Source of the DNA: Paguma larvata
Taxonomy: Eukaryota; Chordata; Mammalia; Carnivora; Viverridae
Direction: 5' to 3'
Length of the DNA stretch: 64,000 nucleotides
NCBI GenBank assembly: GCA_030068075.1
Contig: JAINVK010001252.1
Span: 1 to 64,000 of the forward strand
In this document: piece after piece, positions 48,006 to 60,309 of the stretch
How positions within the stretch are numbered: the first letter of the stretch is position 1
Layout of the letters: the number at the start of each line of letters is the position of its first letter
Program-made: the position numbers and the translations under genes
The notes under the pieces: generated by a model
What the model was told of the DNA's origin: nothing
What the model saw: the letters and a program-made list of their open reading frames with translations, nothing else
The model's database searches: none

Positions 48006-48011
48006 ATTAAA
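48006..48011 (+). terminator. TOMM20: Probable distal poly(A) signal of TOMM20
   Basis: ATTAAA followed about 25-40 bases later by a TG-rich element (GGTGTGTGTTTG). AATAAA at 47878-47883 is an alternative. Confidence 0.5.
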
Positions 48012-48325
48012 GGGCTTGGAGAACATTTTCGCTCGGTGTGTGTTTGCAGAAGTGAAATCTGAATTCGAGGACTCGCAGTAGTGCCACCTGTCGTTAGGTT
48101 GACATCCTGTAGAGAATGTGGACAGTTGAGCGACTTCTCCCAGGAAAGGGCACATTTGCCTTTGACTTCAGATCGCAGGTTAGGAAGCCCCAGCTTTAGC
48201 GTCAGCCGGTTAGGATTCTGTGTTCTAGTGATTTCCCGGCAAGAGCAGGTACCTGGAAGGGTTGCTCAGGCACGTTGCTGGGCAGCAGGTCTGACCCAGG
48301 AGCACATTCTCAGTATTTCTGTCTT

Positions 48326-48432
48326 TAAAAAAAATTAGTTTAGGTAAACTCTACGCCCAGCTTGGGGCTCGAACTCATGACCCCAAGATCAAGAGTCACA
48401 TGGTTTACCGACTGAGCCAGCCAGGTGCCTCT
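48326..48432 (-). mobile_element. Short Can-SINE
   Basis: TTTAGGTAAACTCTACGCCC, GGGGCTCGAACTCATGACCC, GAGCCAGCCAGGTGCCTC. Confidence 0.82.
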
Positions 48433-48631
48433 TGTTAGCATTTCTAACGAGTTCCAGGGTTCGGTGACGCTGCGAGCCTGGGGCCATGTTGTGAGTGGGA
48501 CACAGCAACGGGGGTGATGTAGAAAACACGAGTAGGAAATTATTACAGGACAGCAGAAGTGGTCATGTCCCCGATGATGTACTTCAGCACTGCGCTCTGT
48601 AAAAATGATGTGTGTAATTAAAAAGCCAGCT

Positions 48632-48846
48632 GGGGCGCCTGGGTGGCTCAGTCGGTTAAGCGGCCGACTTCGGCTCAGGTCATGATCTCACAATCTGTGG
48701 GTTCCAGCCCCGCGTCGGGCTCTGTGCTGACGGCTCGGAGCCTGGAGCCTGCTTCGGATTCTGTATCTCTCTCTCTCTCTGCCCTTCCCCTGCTCATACT
48801 CTGTCTCTACATCTCTCAAAAATAAATAAATGTTAAAAAAAAAAAT
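48632..48846 (+). mobile_element. Can-SINE (felid type), young
   Basis: Very close to consensus, with a perfect 12-base duplication AAAAAGCCAGCT (48620-48631 and 48847-48858). A good candidate for presence/absence variation between felids. Confidence 0.94.
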
Positions 48847-49041
48847 AAAAAGCCAGCTAACTGGTAGACCGTGTTTATTTAAGAACGCCCAGTACTCATT
48901 CGATAATCTGAAGCATAAAGACCATCAGTTACACACTAAATGTTCAAGATAGGCCAGTCCATTTAAAATGTTTTTTAGGACTTTTTCCCCATAAATAGCC
49001 CATCAACTAGACACATAAAGTAAGCAGAAATTACATTCCCT

Positions 49042-49200
49042 GGGGCGCCTGGGTGGCTCAGTTGATCGACCATCCAGCCGTTGATTTCGGCTCATGTCAT
49101 GATCTTACCGTTGGTGTGATCGAGCCTTGTGTTGGGCTCCGAGCTAACAGGGTATAGAGCCTGCTTGAGATTCTGTCCCCCTCTCTCAAAATAACAAAAG
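49042..49200 (+). mobile_element. Can-SINE with shortened linker
   Basis: GGGGCGCCTGGGTGGCTCAG head; flanks AAATTACATTC and GAATTTACATTC are similar. Confidence 0.88.
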
Positions 49201-50422
49201 AATTTACATTCATGAAACATTTTGGTTGTGAGTTCTAAAGTTTTTATTTGATGATTGTGTCTGGGTGAATCTTTGGGGTATGGGGTCTCCAGGACATTTT
49301 ATATATGTAACTTTTTCCTTTGAAAGGCTCTGACTGTGTTCTGGAAACAGTCCAGGAGGCATTACAGAGGTACTAAATTCTTGTTTAATTTCCACTGGTA
49401 TTGATAGGGGAGTCAAATGCTTTGCAATAATACGGACATAGAACCTAGGGGTGGGGCAGGGGAGAAAAGGAGTAAGGCTGTGGTTAAGCTGGAGCTTGAT
49501 CTGGAAAAGACGGACCTGGTGCTCAGCAGCGTGAGCTGCACATTCAGGGCGAAAACTGGATCCCACAGGAGCTTCACTGAGATCTTAAAATCCTTTTATG
49601 TAGCTCTGCCTTTTCTTTGTAGCCCGAGGAAGTAGCGAGACACAAGTGAGCCGGCCTTTTAGCTTGTACCTGGGTGGAGTGGGTATGTTTGAAGTTGTAA
49701 AGCAGCACCTGTCTCCCGTTTACCCAGAGTAGCGCACGAGACCAGTCCCTGGAGAGGTGAAACGCGCTCGCTCAGTGACCTGACACGGTGCTCACGTCAC
49801 ACGCACAGTTGCTCACTCTCCTCGACGTTTGGAGAGGACAACTTGGTGGTCTTAGGAGAGACAGGTTCTTATAAACAGTTACATCAGTGTGCCATTTTTA
49901 TAGAGCCCTGCACTAGTTTTCAGAAGCGTCCCCTGCAGTTAGGACTCCAGTAGGAAGTATAGAAGCCCCACTTGAACTAGCAAAAGAAGGGACATTTGTT
50001 GGCTCCTTGGGAAAAGTAGGTCTAGCCTTTCAGGTTAGTGGAGTGCGCTCCCCAAACCCCGCAGCCCCCTCCGCCTCTGTCTCTCACCGCGCACCAACAG
50101 ACTGAAAGAGGCTGCCCTTCCTGGCTCTGGAATGTATTCACTCACACTCCCTACTATCTCCTGCAGTAGTCCTTCCCCTCTCACAGCTTAAACCTGCCCG
50201 GTGTTGCATGATACATGGAAGATTCAGGATCCCCACCCCACCCCCCATCTTTATCGAAGTATGATTTATAAGTTAAGATTTTGTACATTTAAGATGTGCG
50301 ATGCGATGCGGTGGTGTAGTGGACAATGATTCCCACGGCCAAGCTCATTAGCATATGTGTCCCGTCACGTGATTGCCTTTTTAGACCTGCGGTGTGAGAA
50401 TACCGAAGATCCCCTCTCTGCT

Positions 50423-50612
50423 GGGACGCCTGGGTGGCTCAGTCAAGTATCCGACTTTGACCCAGGCCATGGTGTCATGGGTCGGGAGTTCGAGCTGCTG
50501 TCAGCACAGAGCCTGGAACCTGCTTCGGATTCTGTGTCTCCCCCTCTCTCCACCCCTCATGCACTCACTCTCTCTCTCTCTCAAAAATGAACATTAAAGA
50601 AATTAAAAAAAA
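50423..50612 (+). mobile_element. Can-SINE
   Basis: GGGACGCCTGGGTGGCTCAG head, (CT)n linker, AAAAATGAACATTAAAG tail; inserted in the L1. Confidence 0.88.
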
Positions 50613-50789
50613 AGATGTACTCTGCAGATTTTAAGTATACAAGACGTTAACCGTATAGCCCCCATGCTGTGCATTCGCTCTCCAGAAATTACTCATAACT
50701 GAAAGTTTGTACTCTTTGTCCAATATCTTGGCATTTCCCTTACCTGCTTGTCCCATTCCATTCTTCCCAGGAGTTTGATTTGATTTTCA

Positions 50790-50872
50790 AAATATATATA
50801 TATATACATATGTGTGTATATATATATGTATATATATGTATATAGGTATATATATGTATATATGTATATATA
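50790..50872. repeat. (TA)n-rich microsatellite
   Basis: ATATATAT interleaved with ACATATGTG and GTATA units; likely unstable in length. Confidence 0.9.
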
Positions 50873-50876
50873 TGTT

Positions 50877-50968
50877 TTTAAAGTAGTCCCTACAGGCGAC
50901 CTGGGGCTTGAAGTCCCAACCCCAAGATCAGTAGTTGCATGATCCTCTGACTGAGGAAGCCAGGTTTA
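50877..50968 (-). mobile_element. Short Can-SINE (old)
   Basis: TTTTTAAAGTAGTCCCTACA, CCTGGGGCTTGAAGTCCCAA, ATCAGTAGTTGCATGATCC. Confidence 0.65.
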
Positions 50969-51099
50969 ACCCCGCCGGAAGTTTGATTTGTTTAGATTCC
51001 ACCTGTGAGTGAGATCATGGTCTTTTTGTTTTGGGCTTGTTTCACTTACCGTAATATCCTCCGGGTTCATCTGTGTCAGAAATGGCAGAATTTCCTTTT

Positions 51100-51286
51100 T
51101 TTGGCCTTTTTTTAAGTTTAGTTATTTTGAGAGACAGTGAGTGAGGGAAGGGCAGAAGGGGAGAGAGACGATCCCAAGCAGGCTCTGCACTGACAGACCT
51201 AGGGCTCCGTCTCATGAACCATGAGATCGTGACCCGAGCTGAAATCAAGAGTTGGCTGCTTAGCTGACTGAACCACCCAGATGTTC
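51100..51286 (-). mobile_element. Can-SINE
   Basis: TTTAGTTATTTTGAGAGACA, CATGAGATCGTGACCCGAGC, GAACCACCCAGATGTTC; flanks CAGAATTTCCTTTTTTT and CAGAATTTACTTTTTTT are duplicated. Confidence 0.87.
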
Positions 51287-52117
51287 CAGAATTTACTTTT
51301 TTTTAAGACTGAATATCCACCCCCCCCCCGCCCCACACCACACACACCCCTGTCACAATTTATTTATCCTATTATCCACTGACAGACATTTAGCGTGTTC
51401 TCATACCTTGCCTCTTGTGAACAACGCTGTAATGACCGTGAGAGGCAGCTATCCCTGTGAGATCATGATTCCGTTTCTTTCGGACGTATACCCGGAAGTG
51501 CGATTGCTGGGTCACGGGGTAGTTCCGTTAAGTTTTTGAGCCATCTCCATCCTGTGTTCCATAGTGACTGTGCCGCTTTGCATCCTCACCAATGGCTGCG
51601 AAGGGAGTGGGCTCCCTTTCCCCACATCCTTGCCAACCCTTGCCTTTTTGACTTTGATGATAGCCGTTCTGTCCGGTTATATTGTGATCTTGATTTCAAT
51701 TTCCTGGATGGTTAGTGACGTTGAGCACTTTTTGGGCGTTTGTATGTCTTTGGGAAAAAAAATGTCTGTTCGGGGCCTTTGCCTATTTTAAAATTGGGTT
51801 ATTTATTTTTGCTATTAAGGCATAGGAGTTCCTCATATTTTTTGGATATTAACCTCTTTGATGATAGGGGTTTACAAGTATTTTCTTTCATTCCATTGGT
51901 TTCTTTCTCTCTTTGTTCATTTATTTTACTCTGCAGACATTTTCTACTTTGATATAGTCCCATTTATGTTTCCACTGTAAACATTATGAAACTATTTAAT
52001 AACTTTGCTTTCAAAATCCTAAATTTCGCCTTTACAATTTTTCTTATAACATTTTAAAACTAGAATTCTTCAAATCTCAATAATTTTTATAAATTTATTT
52101 TTGGTGTTTTGCTTTTT

Positions 52118-52304
52118 AATTTTTGTTTGTTTGTTTGTTTATTTTATTTCTTTGGCGGGGAAGCAGAGAGGGAGAGAGAATCCCAAGCAGGCTCCGCGCT
52201 GTCTGCGCAGAGCCTGACATGGGGCTCAATCTCACGAACTGTGAGATCATGACCGGAGCTGAAATCAAGAGTTGGGCGCTAAACCCACTGAACTACCCTG
52301 GCGC
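52118..52304 (-). mobile_element. Can-SINE
   Basis: (TTTG)n tail, GAGAGAGAATCCCAAGCAGG, GAACTACCCTGGCGCC; flanks GGTGTTTTGCTTTTT and GGTGTTTTACTTTTT. Confidence 0.88.
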
Positions 52305-52467
52305 CGTGGTGTTTTACTTTTTTAATTGAAGCATAATTGACACACAAAGTTATATTGGTTTCAGTTGTACAACATAGCGATTCAATAATTCTGTACATTG
52401 TGCAGTGCTCACTATGATAAGTAGAGTTACCGTACAACATTATTACAGTATTATCAACTGTAATCCC

Positions 52468-52688
52468 TTTTTCTTGTTTGTTTATTTTTAATGTTTATTT
52501 ATTTTTGAGAGACAGAGAGGCATAGCGTGAGCAGGGGAAGGGCAGAGAGAGAGGGAGACACAGAATCTGAAACAGGCTCCAGGCTCTGAGCTGTCAGCAC
52601 ACAGCCTGATGCAGGGCTCGAACCCACGAACTGAGATCACAACCTGAGCCACGTCGGGCACTTAACCACCCGAGCCACCCCAGTGCCC
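52468..52688 (-). mobile_element. Can-SINE (felid type)
   Basis: AATGTTTATTTATTTTTGAG, GGGCTCGAACCCACGAACTG, GAGCCACCCCAGTGCCCC, inside the L1 3'UTR. Confidence 0.9.
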
Positions 52689-53823
52689 CTTGGCTGTACT
52701 TTTTATCCCGGTGATTAATTATCTTCTAGCTGGAAGTCTGTACCGCTTAATCCCCTTCACCTACGTCACTTCTGCACTCGCCTCTCTCCCCTCTGGCAAC
52801 CACTAGTTTGTTCTCTGTATTTATGAGTCTGCTTCTAGTTTTCATTTGTTGGTTCATTTGGTTTTTTAGATCGCACATGCCAGTGAAATCATGGTATTTA
52901 CCTTTCTCTGACTTACTTCACTCAGCGCAACACCCTCTGGGGGCATCCACGTTGGCACAAATGGCAAGACCTCGTTCTTTTTATGACAGTAATATTCCAC
53001 TGCGTATATATACGCCATTTCTTTATCTATTCACCGTCGATGGACACTTAGTCTGCTTCCGTATCTCGGCTGTCGTAAATAATGCTGTGATGAACCTAGA
53101 GGTGCATACATACATCTTTCTGAATTAGTATTTTGGGGGTGGGGGTAAATAGCAGTAGAATTAACTGGATTATATGGTATTTCTAATTTTAACTTTTTGA
53201 GGAATCTCCATACTGTCCCCATAGTGCGTGCACCAGTTTGCCTTCCCACCAACAGTGCACGAAGCTTCCCTTTTCTCCGCATCCTTGCCAACACTTGTTA
53301 TTTCTTGTCTTCCTGATTCGAGCCATTCTGACAGGTGTGAGGTTTTGATTTGTGGTTTTTCATTGTGGTTTTGACTTGCATTTCCCTGTTGATGAGTGAT
53401 GTTGAGCGTCTTTGCATGAATCTGTTGGAAAAATGTCTTCTTCGGAAGGATGTCCGTTCAGGTCCTCTGCCTATTTTTAATCAGATTGTTAGCTTTTTTA
53501 GGTGGCGGGTTGTAAAAATTCCTTATATATTTTGCATATTAACCCCTCGTCAGATATTTCATTTGCACGTGTCTTCCGTTGAGTAGATTGCATTTTCATT
53601 TTGTTGGCGGTTTCCTTTGTCCTGCAAAAGCTTTTTAGTTTACTGTAGTCCCACTTGTTTTTCCTTTTTGTTACCTAGCTTTGGTGTCAAATTGAAAAAC
53701 CAAGGCTAATGTCAAGGAACTTTTCCCTGTGTTTCCTTGTAGGAGTTTTATGGTTTCAGGTCTTATGGTTAAGTCTTTAATCCATCTCGAGTTGATTCTT
53801 GTGTGTGATATCAAGGGTAACTT

Positions 53824-54044
53824 GGGGCGCCTGGGTGGCTCAGTCGGTTAAGTGTCCGCCTTCAGCCCAGGTCATGATTTCGCAGTCTGTGAGTTCAAGC
53901 CCTGTGTCGGGCTCTGTGCTGACAGCTCAGAACCTAGAGCCTGCATGAGATTCTGTGTCTCCCTCTCTCTCTCTCTCTGCCCCTCCGTGGCTCTCACTGT
54001 CTCTCTCAAAAATAAACATTAAAAAATTAAAAAAATAATAAATA
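53824..54044 (+). mobile_element. Can-SINE (felid type)
   Basis: Flanked by a perfect 11-base duplication AAGGGTAACTT (53813-53823 and 54045-54055), inside the L1. Confidence 0.93.
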
Positions 54045-54138
54045 AAGGGTAACTTGCACCATACTTGACTACCTGTTTGAGAGATACGGTAAAAGGAGTT
54101 GGGGCAACTTTTTTTTTTTTTTTAAGAATGTAGATATT

Positions 54139-54311
54139 GGGGCGCCTGTGTGGCTTAGGTGGTTAAGCGTTCCACTTGGGCTCAGGTCATGATCTCACGG
54201 TTCCTGAGTTCAAGCCCCACATGGGGCTCTGTACTCTCACAGCAGAGCCGGCTTGGGATCCTCTGTCTCTCTGTCTCTCTCAAAAACAAATAAGCGATTA
54301 GAAAAAAAATC
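54139..54311 (+). mobile_element. Can-SINE
   Basis: GGGGCGCCTGTGTGGCTTAG head, CTCAAAAACAAATAAGC tail. Confidence 0.88.
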
Positions 54312-55496
54312 GTAGGTACTTTTCGCCAAAGATGAGAGACAAAATGTGCAAACAAAACAAAATGGCCACGACATAATTCACATTGCATGTAGAATGGATG
54401 CTTCTTTCTTGAGAGAGTACAAAGCCTGAGGAATTGAAAGCACAAAGCATTATTGAAATTATGTCTTATCTCTTTTAAAAATGAGGGTTTTTTTGGTTTT
54501 CTGCTTTATAACTTTGCATTGTCTAACATAAAAATCTCTTTGTTCCCTCCCAAGTCACTAAAATAGAGTTAATCCTTCAGGACGGCATGCCAGGACTCCC
54601 TAAGCTGCTGTCACAGTCTGCACCAGATAACGGGGCCGCCAGAGTGTTGGAGAGCACACGGACACAGAGGGCTGGGATTGCACGGGCTGGCCGGTCTGGC
54701 GGCTGGGGAACTTGCGCTTCTCCTGGATTCTGTTTCATTTCAGATTGCTCCCTGATTTCTCTGTTCTTCCTTGGTGATCTCAGGCTCTCAGGCTTCACTG
54801 GCGCCTGTCCCTAATGTCCCCCTACTGAGCCTGGATGGGTTGGGTTCCTGCTTGCTCAGCGTCAAGTGGCTGTGTATAGGCACCTCACATGACACGTACA
54901 GAACTGAATTAATTTCCTTACACAGGCGCCTTCTGAGCTGTCCTCCACTTGGCTGTTACCTCCTCACCACACTCTACCGATGACCAGCCCTCGCCCCTCC
55001 TGTTCTTACCGTGTGTCTGATCCATTCCACTATTCTCTCGCCTCACTGCCTCTCTCTTGAGATAATTGTCTGTAGTTACTGTGTAGCCTCATCAACTCTG
55101 ATCCACTCTGCTGCCCGAGGAATTGCCCTGAAACATGTGCCCCTCTCGTGTGGCACCCAGGGCCCTTACAATCAGACACCTGACTAATTCTCCAACTTCA
55201 TGCACCGAGATCTGTAATTTTTTTAGTAACATGCCCCATCCACTCACTAGACCACTCCTCGGTACGTATGTCTTATTGATGATTGGGTTTCCCAACAGAA
55301 AGCATAGTTAAATGCTTAGCAAACACTTAATGAATGGAAATCCATATGATCCGAAGTTGGCTGGGAATTTTTCACAATGAAATGAAAGAAAAGATTTTTT
55401 GACGTGACACATGAGGGTGCATGAAAGGAAGAACTGTATATCGTTGTGAAGAGTGATAGTGTCTTTTTTAAAAGCTACTTCTTAAGTCACTGGATT

Positions 55497-55879
55497 TTTT
55501 TTTTCCTAAATTTATTTATTTTGGGGGCACCTGGGTGGCTCAGTTGGTTAAGCGTCTGACTCTTGATCTCAGCCCAGGTCATGATCTCACAGTTTGTGAG
55601 TTTGAGCCCTGCATTGGACTCTGTTGACAGAGCCTGCTGGGGATGCTTGGGATTCTCTCTCCACCTGTCCACCCCTCTCTCAAAATAAATAAACTTAAAA
55701 CAAAATTACGTTTATTTACTTTAGGTGGGGGAGGGGCAGAGAGAGAGGGAAAGACAGAATCTCAAGAACCTGTGCTGACATGTGGAGCCTAACTTGAGCT
55801 TGAACTCCCGAACAGTGAGGTCATGGCCTGAGCTCCAATCAAGAGTTGGATGCTTAACCAACTGAGCCACCCAGGTACC
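55497..55879 (-). mobile_element. Can-SINE split by a plus-strand SINE
   Basis: The minus copy (55701-55879, ending GAGCCACCCAGGTACCCC) continues into the T-rich tail at 55497-55523. Outer flanks GTCACTGGATTTTT and GTCACTGGGTTTTT mark its target site. Confidence 0.8.
55524..55700 (+). mobile_element. Can-SINE nested in the tail of another SINE
   Basis: GGGGGCACCTGGGTGGCTCA head, AAATAAATAAACTTAAAAC tail, opposite in orientation to its host copy. Confidence 0.87.
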
Positions 55880-56455
55880 CCAGGTCACTGGGTTTTTAGA
55901 AATATACAAAGTTTAGGAGTAGAAGGACACAAATGTAGTCTTCCTCATGTATCTCGACAGCCTCATAGCTTAACAATGTCAACGTTTTTTTTAAAAACAA
56001 ACCTCGTAGCTATTGAAGTATTTATGAGGTTTAAAAAAATGCCATTCTACACTGTTCATCCTTTTCTTGAAAGCCTGTCAAATGTGGGGGTGAATTATGT
56101 GCAGTGATCATTTCAAGCCGGTCTTCTACGGACCAGTCTATACTCGGCTTTTCCCAACCCCTTTGCAAGAACAGGGTCGTTTCGTTGTTTAGTTTTTTAC
56201 CTTTCCCTCGAGCAAGGTGAGCTTTAAACAGTAGCCCGGAGTTGCGCCTCATACAGAACTTTGAAGGCTTGGAATTTAATCCATTTTCACAGATGACTCA
56301 TTTTAAAATTCACTTTTATAACAGAAAAAGATGCTGGCTAAAATACTTAATGCTCTCACTGAATGCTTAATGACAGAAGACAAGACTTCTCAAATTTTCT
56401 TTAACTTCCCGGGTATTAGACATTCAGCAAGCTCAATATAAATAATTGCTAATTA

Positions 56456-56627
56456 TTATTTTTTTAAGTTTATTTCTTTTGAGAGAGAAAGAGAGAATCC
56501 CAGGCAGGCTGAGCACTTTCAACACAGAGCCTGACTCCGGGCTCGAACTTCACGAACTGTGAGATCATGACCTGAGCCGGAGCCAAGAGTGGAACATTTA
56601 ACCAGGTGAGCCCCCCCAGGTGTCCCT
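56456..56627 (-). mobile_element. Can-SINE
   Basis: AAGTTTATTTCTTTTGAGAG, GAGATCATGACCTGAGCCGG, GAGCCCCCCCAGGTGTCCC. Confidence 0.87.
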
Positions 56628-56684
56628 AAAGAATATTACTAATTATAATAATGTCAGGGTGACTGTATCTCAGTAATAGATATC

Positions 56685-56830
56685 GCGGTTTGAATTCTGG
56701 CTCTGTTGTGTACTGGCTATCTGACTTTGGGTAATTAAATTACTTTGGTACTTCACTACTCAGAAATACTTCGTGAGCTTTTTTGGGTCTCATCAGTAAA
56801 ACAGAAACAGTGAGATGACGTATTGCAATT
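56685..56830 (+). mobile_element. MIR SINE
   Basis: GGTTTGAATTCTGGCTCTGT, GGCTATCTGACTTTGGGTAA and TCATCAGTAAAACAGAAACA follow the MIR core order. Confidence 0.7.
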
Positions 56831-56844
56831 ATTTGCTTATACGC

Positions 56845-56965
56845 TTTCTTCCCCACTGGACTATGAGTTTCTTGACACACGAGCTAGATCTTAATTTTCT
56901 TTGGATCCTGAGCATCTCCATGTCAGTACGCACATAGTAAACGTCTATTGAGCTGAAGTCAAGAA
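56845..56965 (+). mobile_element. L2-like LINE 3' end
   Basis: CCACTGGACTATGAGTTTCT, ATCCTGAGCATCTCCATGTC and ACGCACATAGTAAACGTCTA match the L2 3' layout. Confidence 0.55.
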
Positions 56966-58785
56966 GGACGGACAGTCTCATTAATTTGACCTGAATTAAA
57001 ATATTCTAGGACTTGACAAAATTAAAATGATGTTCCTTTCTGGGCAAGGCCCTTCACCGATTCCTTTGATTAAAAAGAGACAGAAGCTTCCCGTTGGGAT
57101 GAGAAGTCAGCCACAAGTGCGGGGCTGACTTGGATGGCGGGGGGCCAGTGGTGTGGGCAGTGAAAGAATTCACCCAAGGCAGAACACAGGACACAGAAGC
57201 GTTCTGAACACACGTCAAGGTGAGCAGTGCGGCAGAGGAGAGACTGCCGGCAACAAGGTGGCAGCGAGGGGCCACAGTCACAGGGTGGAGTGAGGGCGGT
57301 ACGGGAATGGATGGAATGTTCCCGTTTTTGATAACTGTGCCTGGCTGCGAGTGGCCCATCGGTTAGTTAGAGCCTGTGGCTGTGCTGAGGTGGCTCACTT
57401 AATGAGCCTGCTTGCAGGAATCTCGGTGGTCGGTGGTCCCTGCGGGCCCTTTGACCTCACTCAGGTTACCGCTGCTCAAGCCCGTTGCTTAAAAGCTGCC
57501 TCTACAACAGGTTTTCACTCTTTTATTTTTTATCGAAGACCATACCAAGCAGCATTCAGATACTTCTGCTAACGCTTTCAGCCGTCTGCTAAACTTGAGA
57601 TTTCTTCCCAAATGCTTCCGGACCCAGAGTCCTTGATTTCAAGAGTAGATGCAGGTACACCAAACCTCCACGGAGTGGGGGAGGGGGACAGGGAGGTGTT
57701 CTGACTTGTAATTTCCATGTCGGCCCGTTGGCCTTTTATCCGGGCCTGTGAGGGGAGTGTCTTTCTGTTGATTCTCTAATAGAAACAAAATGGCCAGCCA
57801 GCCTGCTTTCTGAATAAAGGGGGACTTTCAACAGGGAATTTGCAGAATTTACACGTTCTTCCTTCTGCAAAAGGTATGGATTTGGCTGCACTCGCTTCTT
57901 TCCAAGAAAATGGAAAAATCATTCCGTGTAAAGCTTCTAGGTGATGGCGGCGTCAGGACGCCGGGGGAAGCGGGAGGCTGGAAAACACAAAGTCATCTCG
58001 ACACCGGGGGGCGCCACTCACTGGCTTCCCCAGACGCCTCGTCCGGGGTGCACTGTACGCCGCCAGCCGCCTGGACCGCACGTCTTCCTTCAGGACATGT
58101 CTAGTGTCCTGTCTGCTCTGCGTCTCACGTTCCTCACTCCCCCTGAGAGAGGTTCCAGAATGTCTGTGGGTTTGGACAGAGTCCCACACAGACACACCTC
58201 AGAGGCCAGTTGACTTTTGGTGTCACCTTCTCCCCTCTGGCCTTGAGCTTGGTCAGGTCAGTGCTGCCTGGGCTCCCAGTGTTGGTTTTCATGACAGGTC
58301 CAGAGCAGGCTGGTCCTTGTAGACAAAAAGATGTGCCCGAGGCTGTTCTCCAAGGCAGGCCTGCTGCCAGGCAGACAGGTGCCTTTCCAGGGTGACCACA
58401 TTCCTCAGCTCTGATCCTTTAAGAGATAGTTCGAATATTCTGGATTCCTGAGATTGTGCTTCAGAGCAGTTAAGAGCTGAGAGTTAATGATATCCTCTGT
58501 TAGAATTTTAGCCTAATCTTTCAAGTCCTCTGTCTTAAGAATCATTTGTAGTCATGTTCCTTTATCTTATGCTCTCTTTAGGTACTGTTATAACACAAAA
58601 AAATATAAACCTGCATTTGTGTAATGTTTTGACAGGTCTAGGTGTTATAACATCACTGAATTCACAAAGCTGGGAGGAAGGCAGGATATTAACAAAGGAC
58701 ACGGTGAGGGGGGCGGGGTGCGGCCTGGAACCATCAAGTGATTTGTTCAGCATCACTGAGTTAGCGATTAAGATGCATTCAGGCT

Positions 58786-59008
58786 TAGGGCTCCTGGGTA
58801 GCTTAGGCTGTTGAGCATCCCACTTTGGCTTGGATCATAATCTCACAGTTCCTGAGGTCAAGCCCGGCATCGGGCTCTGTGCTGACAGCTCAGAGCCTGG
58901 AGCCTGCTTCCTTCAGATTCTGTGTCTCCTTCTCTCTCTGCCCCTGCCCCGCTCACTCTCTGTGTCTCTCTCAAAAATAAATAAACCTTAAAAATTTTTT
59001 TAAAAAAA
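58786..59008 (+). mobile_element. Can-SINE (felid type)
   Basis: Flanked by a perfect 15-base duplication AGATGCATTCAGGCT (58771-58785 and 59009-59023). Confidence 0.92.
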
Positions 59009-59529
59009 AGATGCATTCAGGCTCATCTTCCTGGTTTGTCCCTGAGCCACACCACATCACAATGCTTGGAGGACAGCCAGCTGATATAAATGTCATCTCA
59101 ACAGGATGTGTGTGTCAGAACTTACTTGATGGTTGGTTTTCTCTGGAAGGAGGTAAGCTCCAGTATGGCCGGGCTGATTTGCTACTTTTGTTCATTGCGA
59201 CACCCCTAGTGCCGAGCGTGGGTTCTAGCACGAGACGGGCACCTCAGTAAAAGCTAACTGAATTAACTAAAAAGACATTAATTAAAACAATTTTGTGGAG
59301 CCTGACAGAAAAGGCTGTTAGTCAAACCTATGAGACTCCCCCATCTGAAAAAAGAGAAAACAAAAAAGAAAAGGACACAGGTCCCTGTGTGCTGAGCCAC
59401 ACAAAATACTTCTCACCGTAAAGGTTTGTCTCCACAGTCACACTCTCCTTTGCCACGGCTATCCTCTTCCAAAGCAAAGATACACAAACGTCTTTCTCAG
59501 AGGGACTTAAGATACATACGTGATCAGGA

Positions 59530-59645
59530 GGGGCGCCTAGCTGGCTCAGTCAGTAGAGCATGTGACTCTTAATCTCAGAGTTATGAGTTCAAGCCCCACA
59601 TTGGGTGTAGACATTACTTAAAAATAAGATCTTAAAAAAAAAAAA
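59530..59645 (+). mobile_element. Short Can-SINE
   Basis: GGGGCGCCTAGCTGGCTCAG, GTTCAAGCCCCACATTGGGT and GTAGACATTACTTAAAAATA: the short subfamily with an A-rich tail. Confidence 0.88.
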
Positions 59646-60309
59646 AGATACGTGATAAAGATGTTTTCAGGAAACATCTAAGCCAGCCTAGCAAACATCA
59701 GCCCTAGAGCAAGAGTATGCCTGGAAGATACTCCTCGTAACTAATACTGGTAAACCCTGACCTGTTTAAAACAGTTTATGATTTAAAAACTTTTCCGCGG
59801 TTCATTCCATGCTGAAAAGCACTTGACAGATATCATATGGTTAAAGGAATAAGCTCTCGTGGAGTCAAGAAAAAAACCATCTCCGGTAACCATTTTTCAG
59901 AAGGTGCTGGGTTAGTCTAATTATAGACCGTATTCTTCGCTTGTGGAGCTGGGACGCCTGACTTGCTGTCCTGGAGGCACAGGAGCTTTTCAAGGATGGA
60001 TTCGTCAGCCACAGTCTTCTATTTCAGGCACCGGCAAGTGGGTCGTATTTTGTGCCGATGTGCTGTGACCCCATGAAGCAAGAGTAACAGGCGACCCGTG
60101 TGTGTGTGTATGCCTCATCCGAAGATGGTTTAAAGCTGCCAGCTGGGCCGCAGGGCAGTTCAGTCTCCACTGCGTAGGGCTTGCGGCAGCCGAGTTATGG
60201 GACACCGGACCAGGCCTTCTGAGAGACAAGTATCAGCCAAGTGTGTATCAGGTAATGTTTTTATAAAACCACATCCCTCCCTCCTCCCAGCATCCCATCC
60301 AAGTCTTTG

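Larger units (their letters stand above)
45249..48030 (+). other. TOMM20: TOMM20 3' untranslated region
   Basis: About 2.8 kb without any SINE, although SINEs are dense on both sides, as expected for a long conserved 3'UTR. Candidate poly(A) signals are AATAAA at 46451 and 47878 and ATTAAA at 48006. The long form known in mammals fits an end near 48030. An A run (47362-47381) and two MIR-like stretches (about 46620-46800 and 47700-47800) lie inside it. Confidence 0.68.
50225..52090 (-). mobile_element. L1 3' end, minus strand, broken by SINEs
   Basis: Pieces of one L1 in reverse order: ATCGAAGTATGATTTATAAG (50255), GTTTAGATTCCACCTGTGAG (50990), ATACCCGGAAGTGCGATTGC (51490), GATGATAGCCGTTCTGTCCG (51655), GATATAGTCCCATTTATG (51950). 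Inserted SINEs lie at 50423, 50877 and 51100, and a (TA)n tract at 50790-50872. Confidence 0.82.
52316..54060 (-). mobile_element. L1 3' end, minus strand, with two nested SINEs
   Basis: Reads in reverse the L1 3'UTR and the end of ORF2: TTAATTGAAGCATAATTGAC, GTTTTTTAGATCGCACATGC, AATATTCCACTGCGTATATA, TTCCCTTTTCTCCGCATCCT, GTCCCACTTGTTTTTCC, AGGAGTTTTATGGTTTCAGG. SINEs at 52468 and 53824 interrupt it. No intact frame. Confidence 0.9.
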
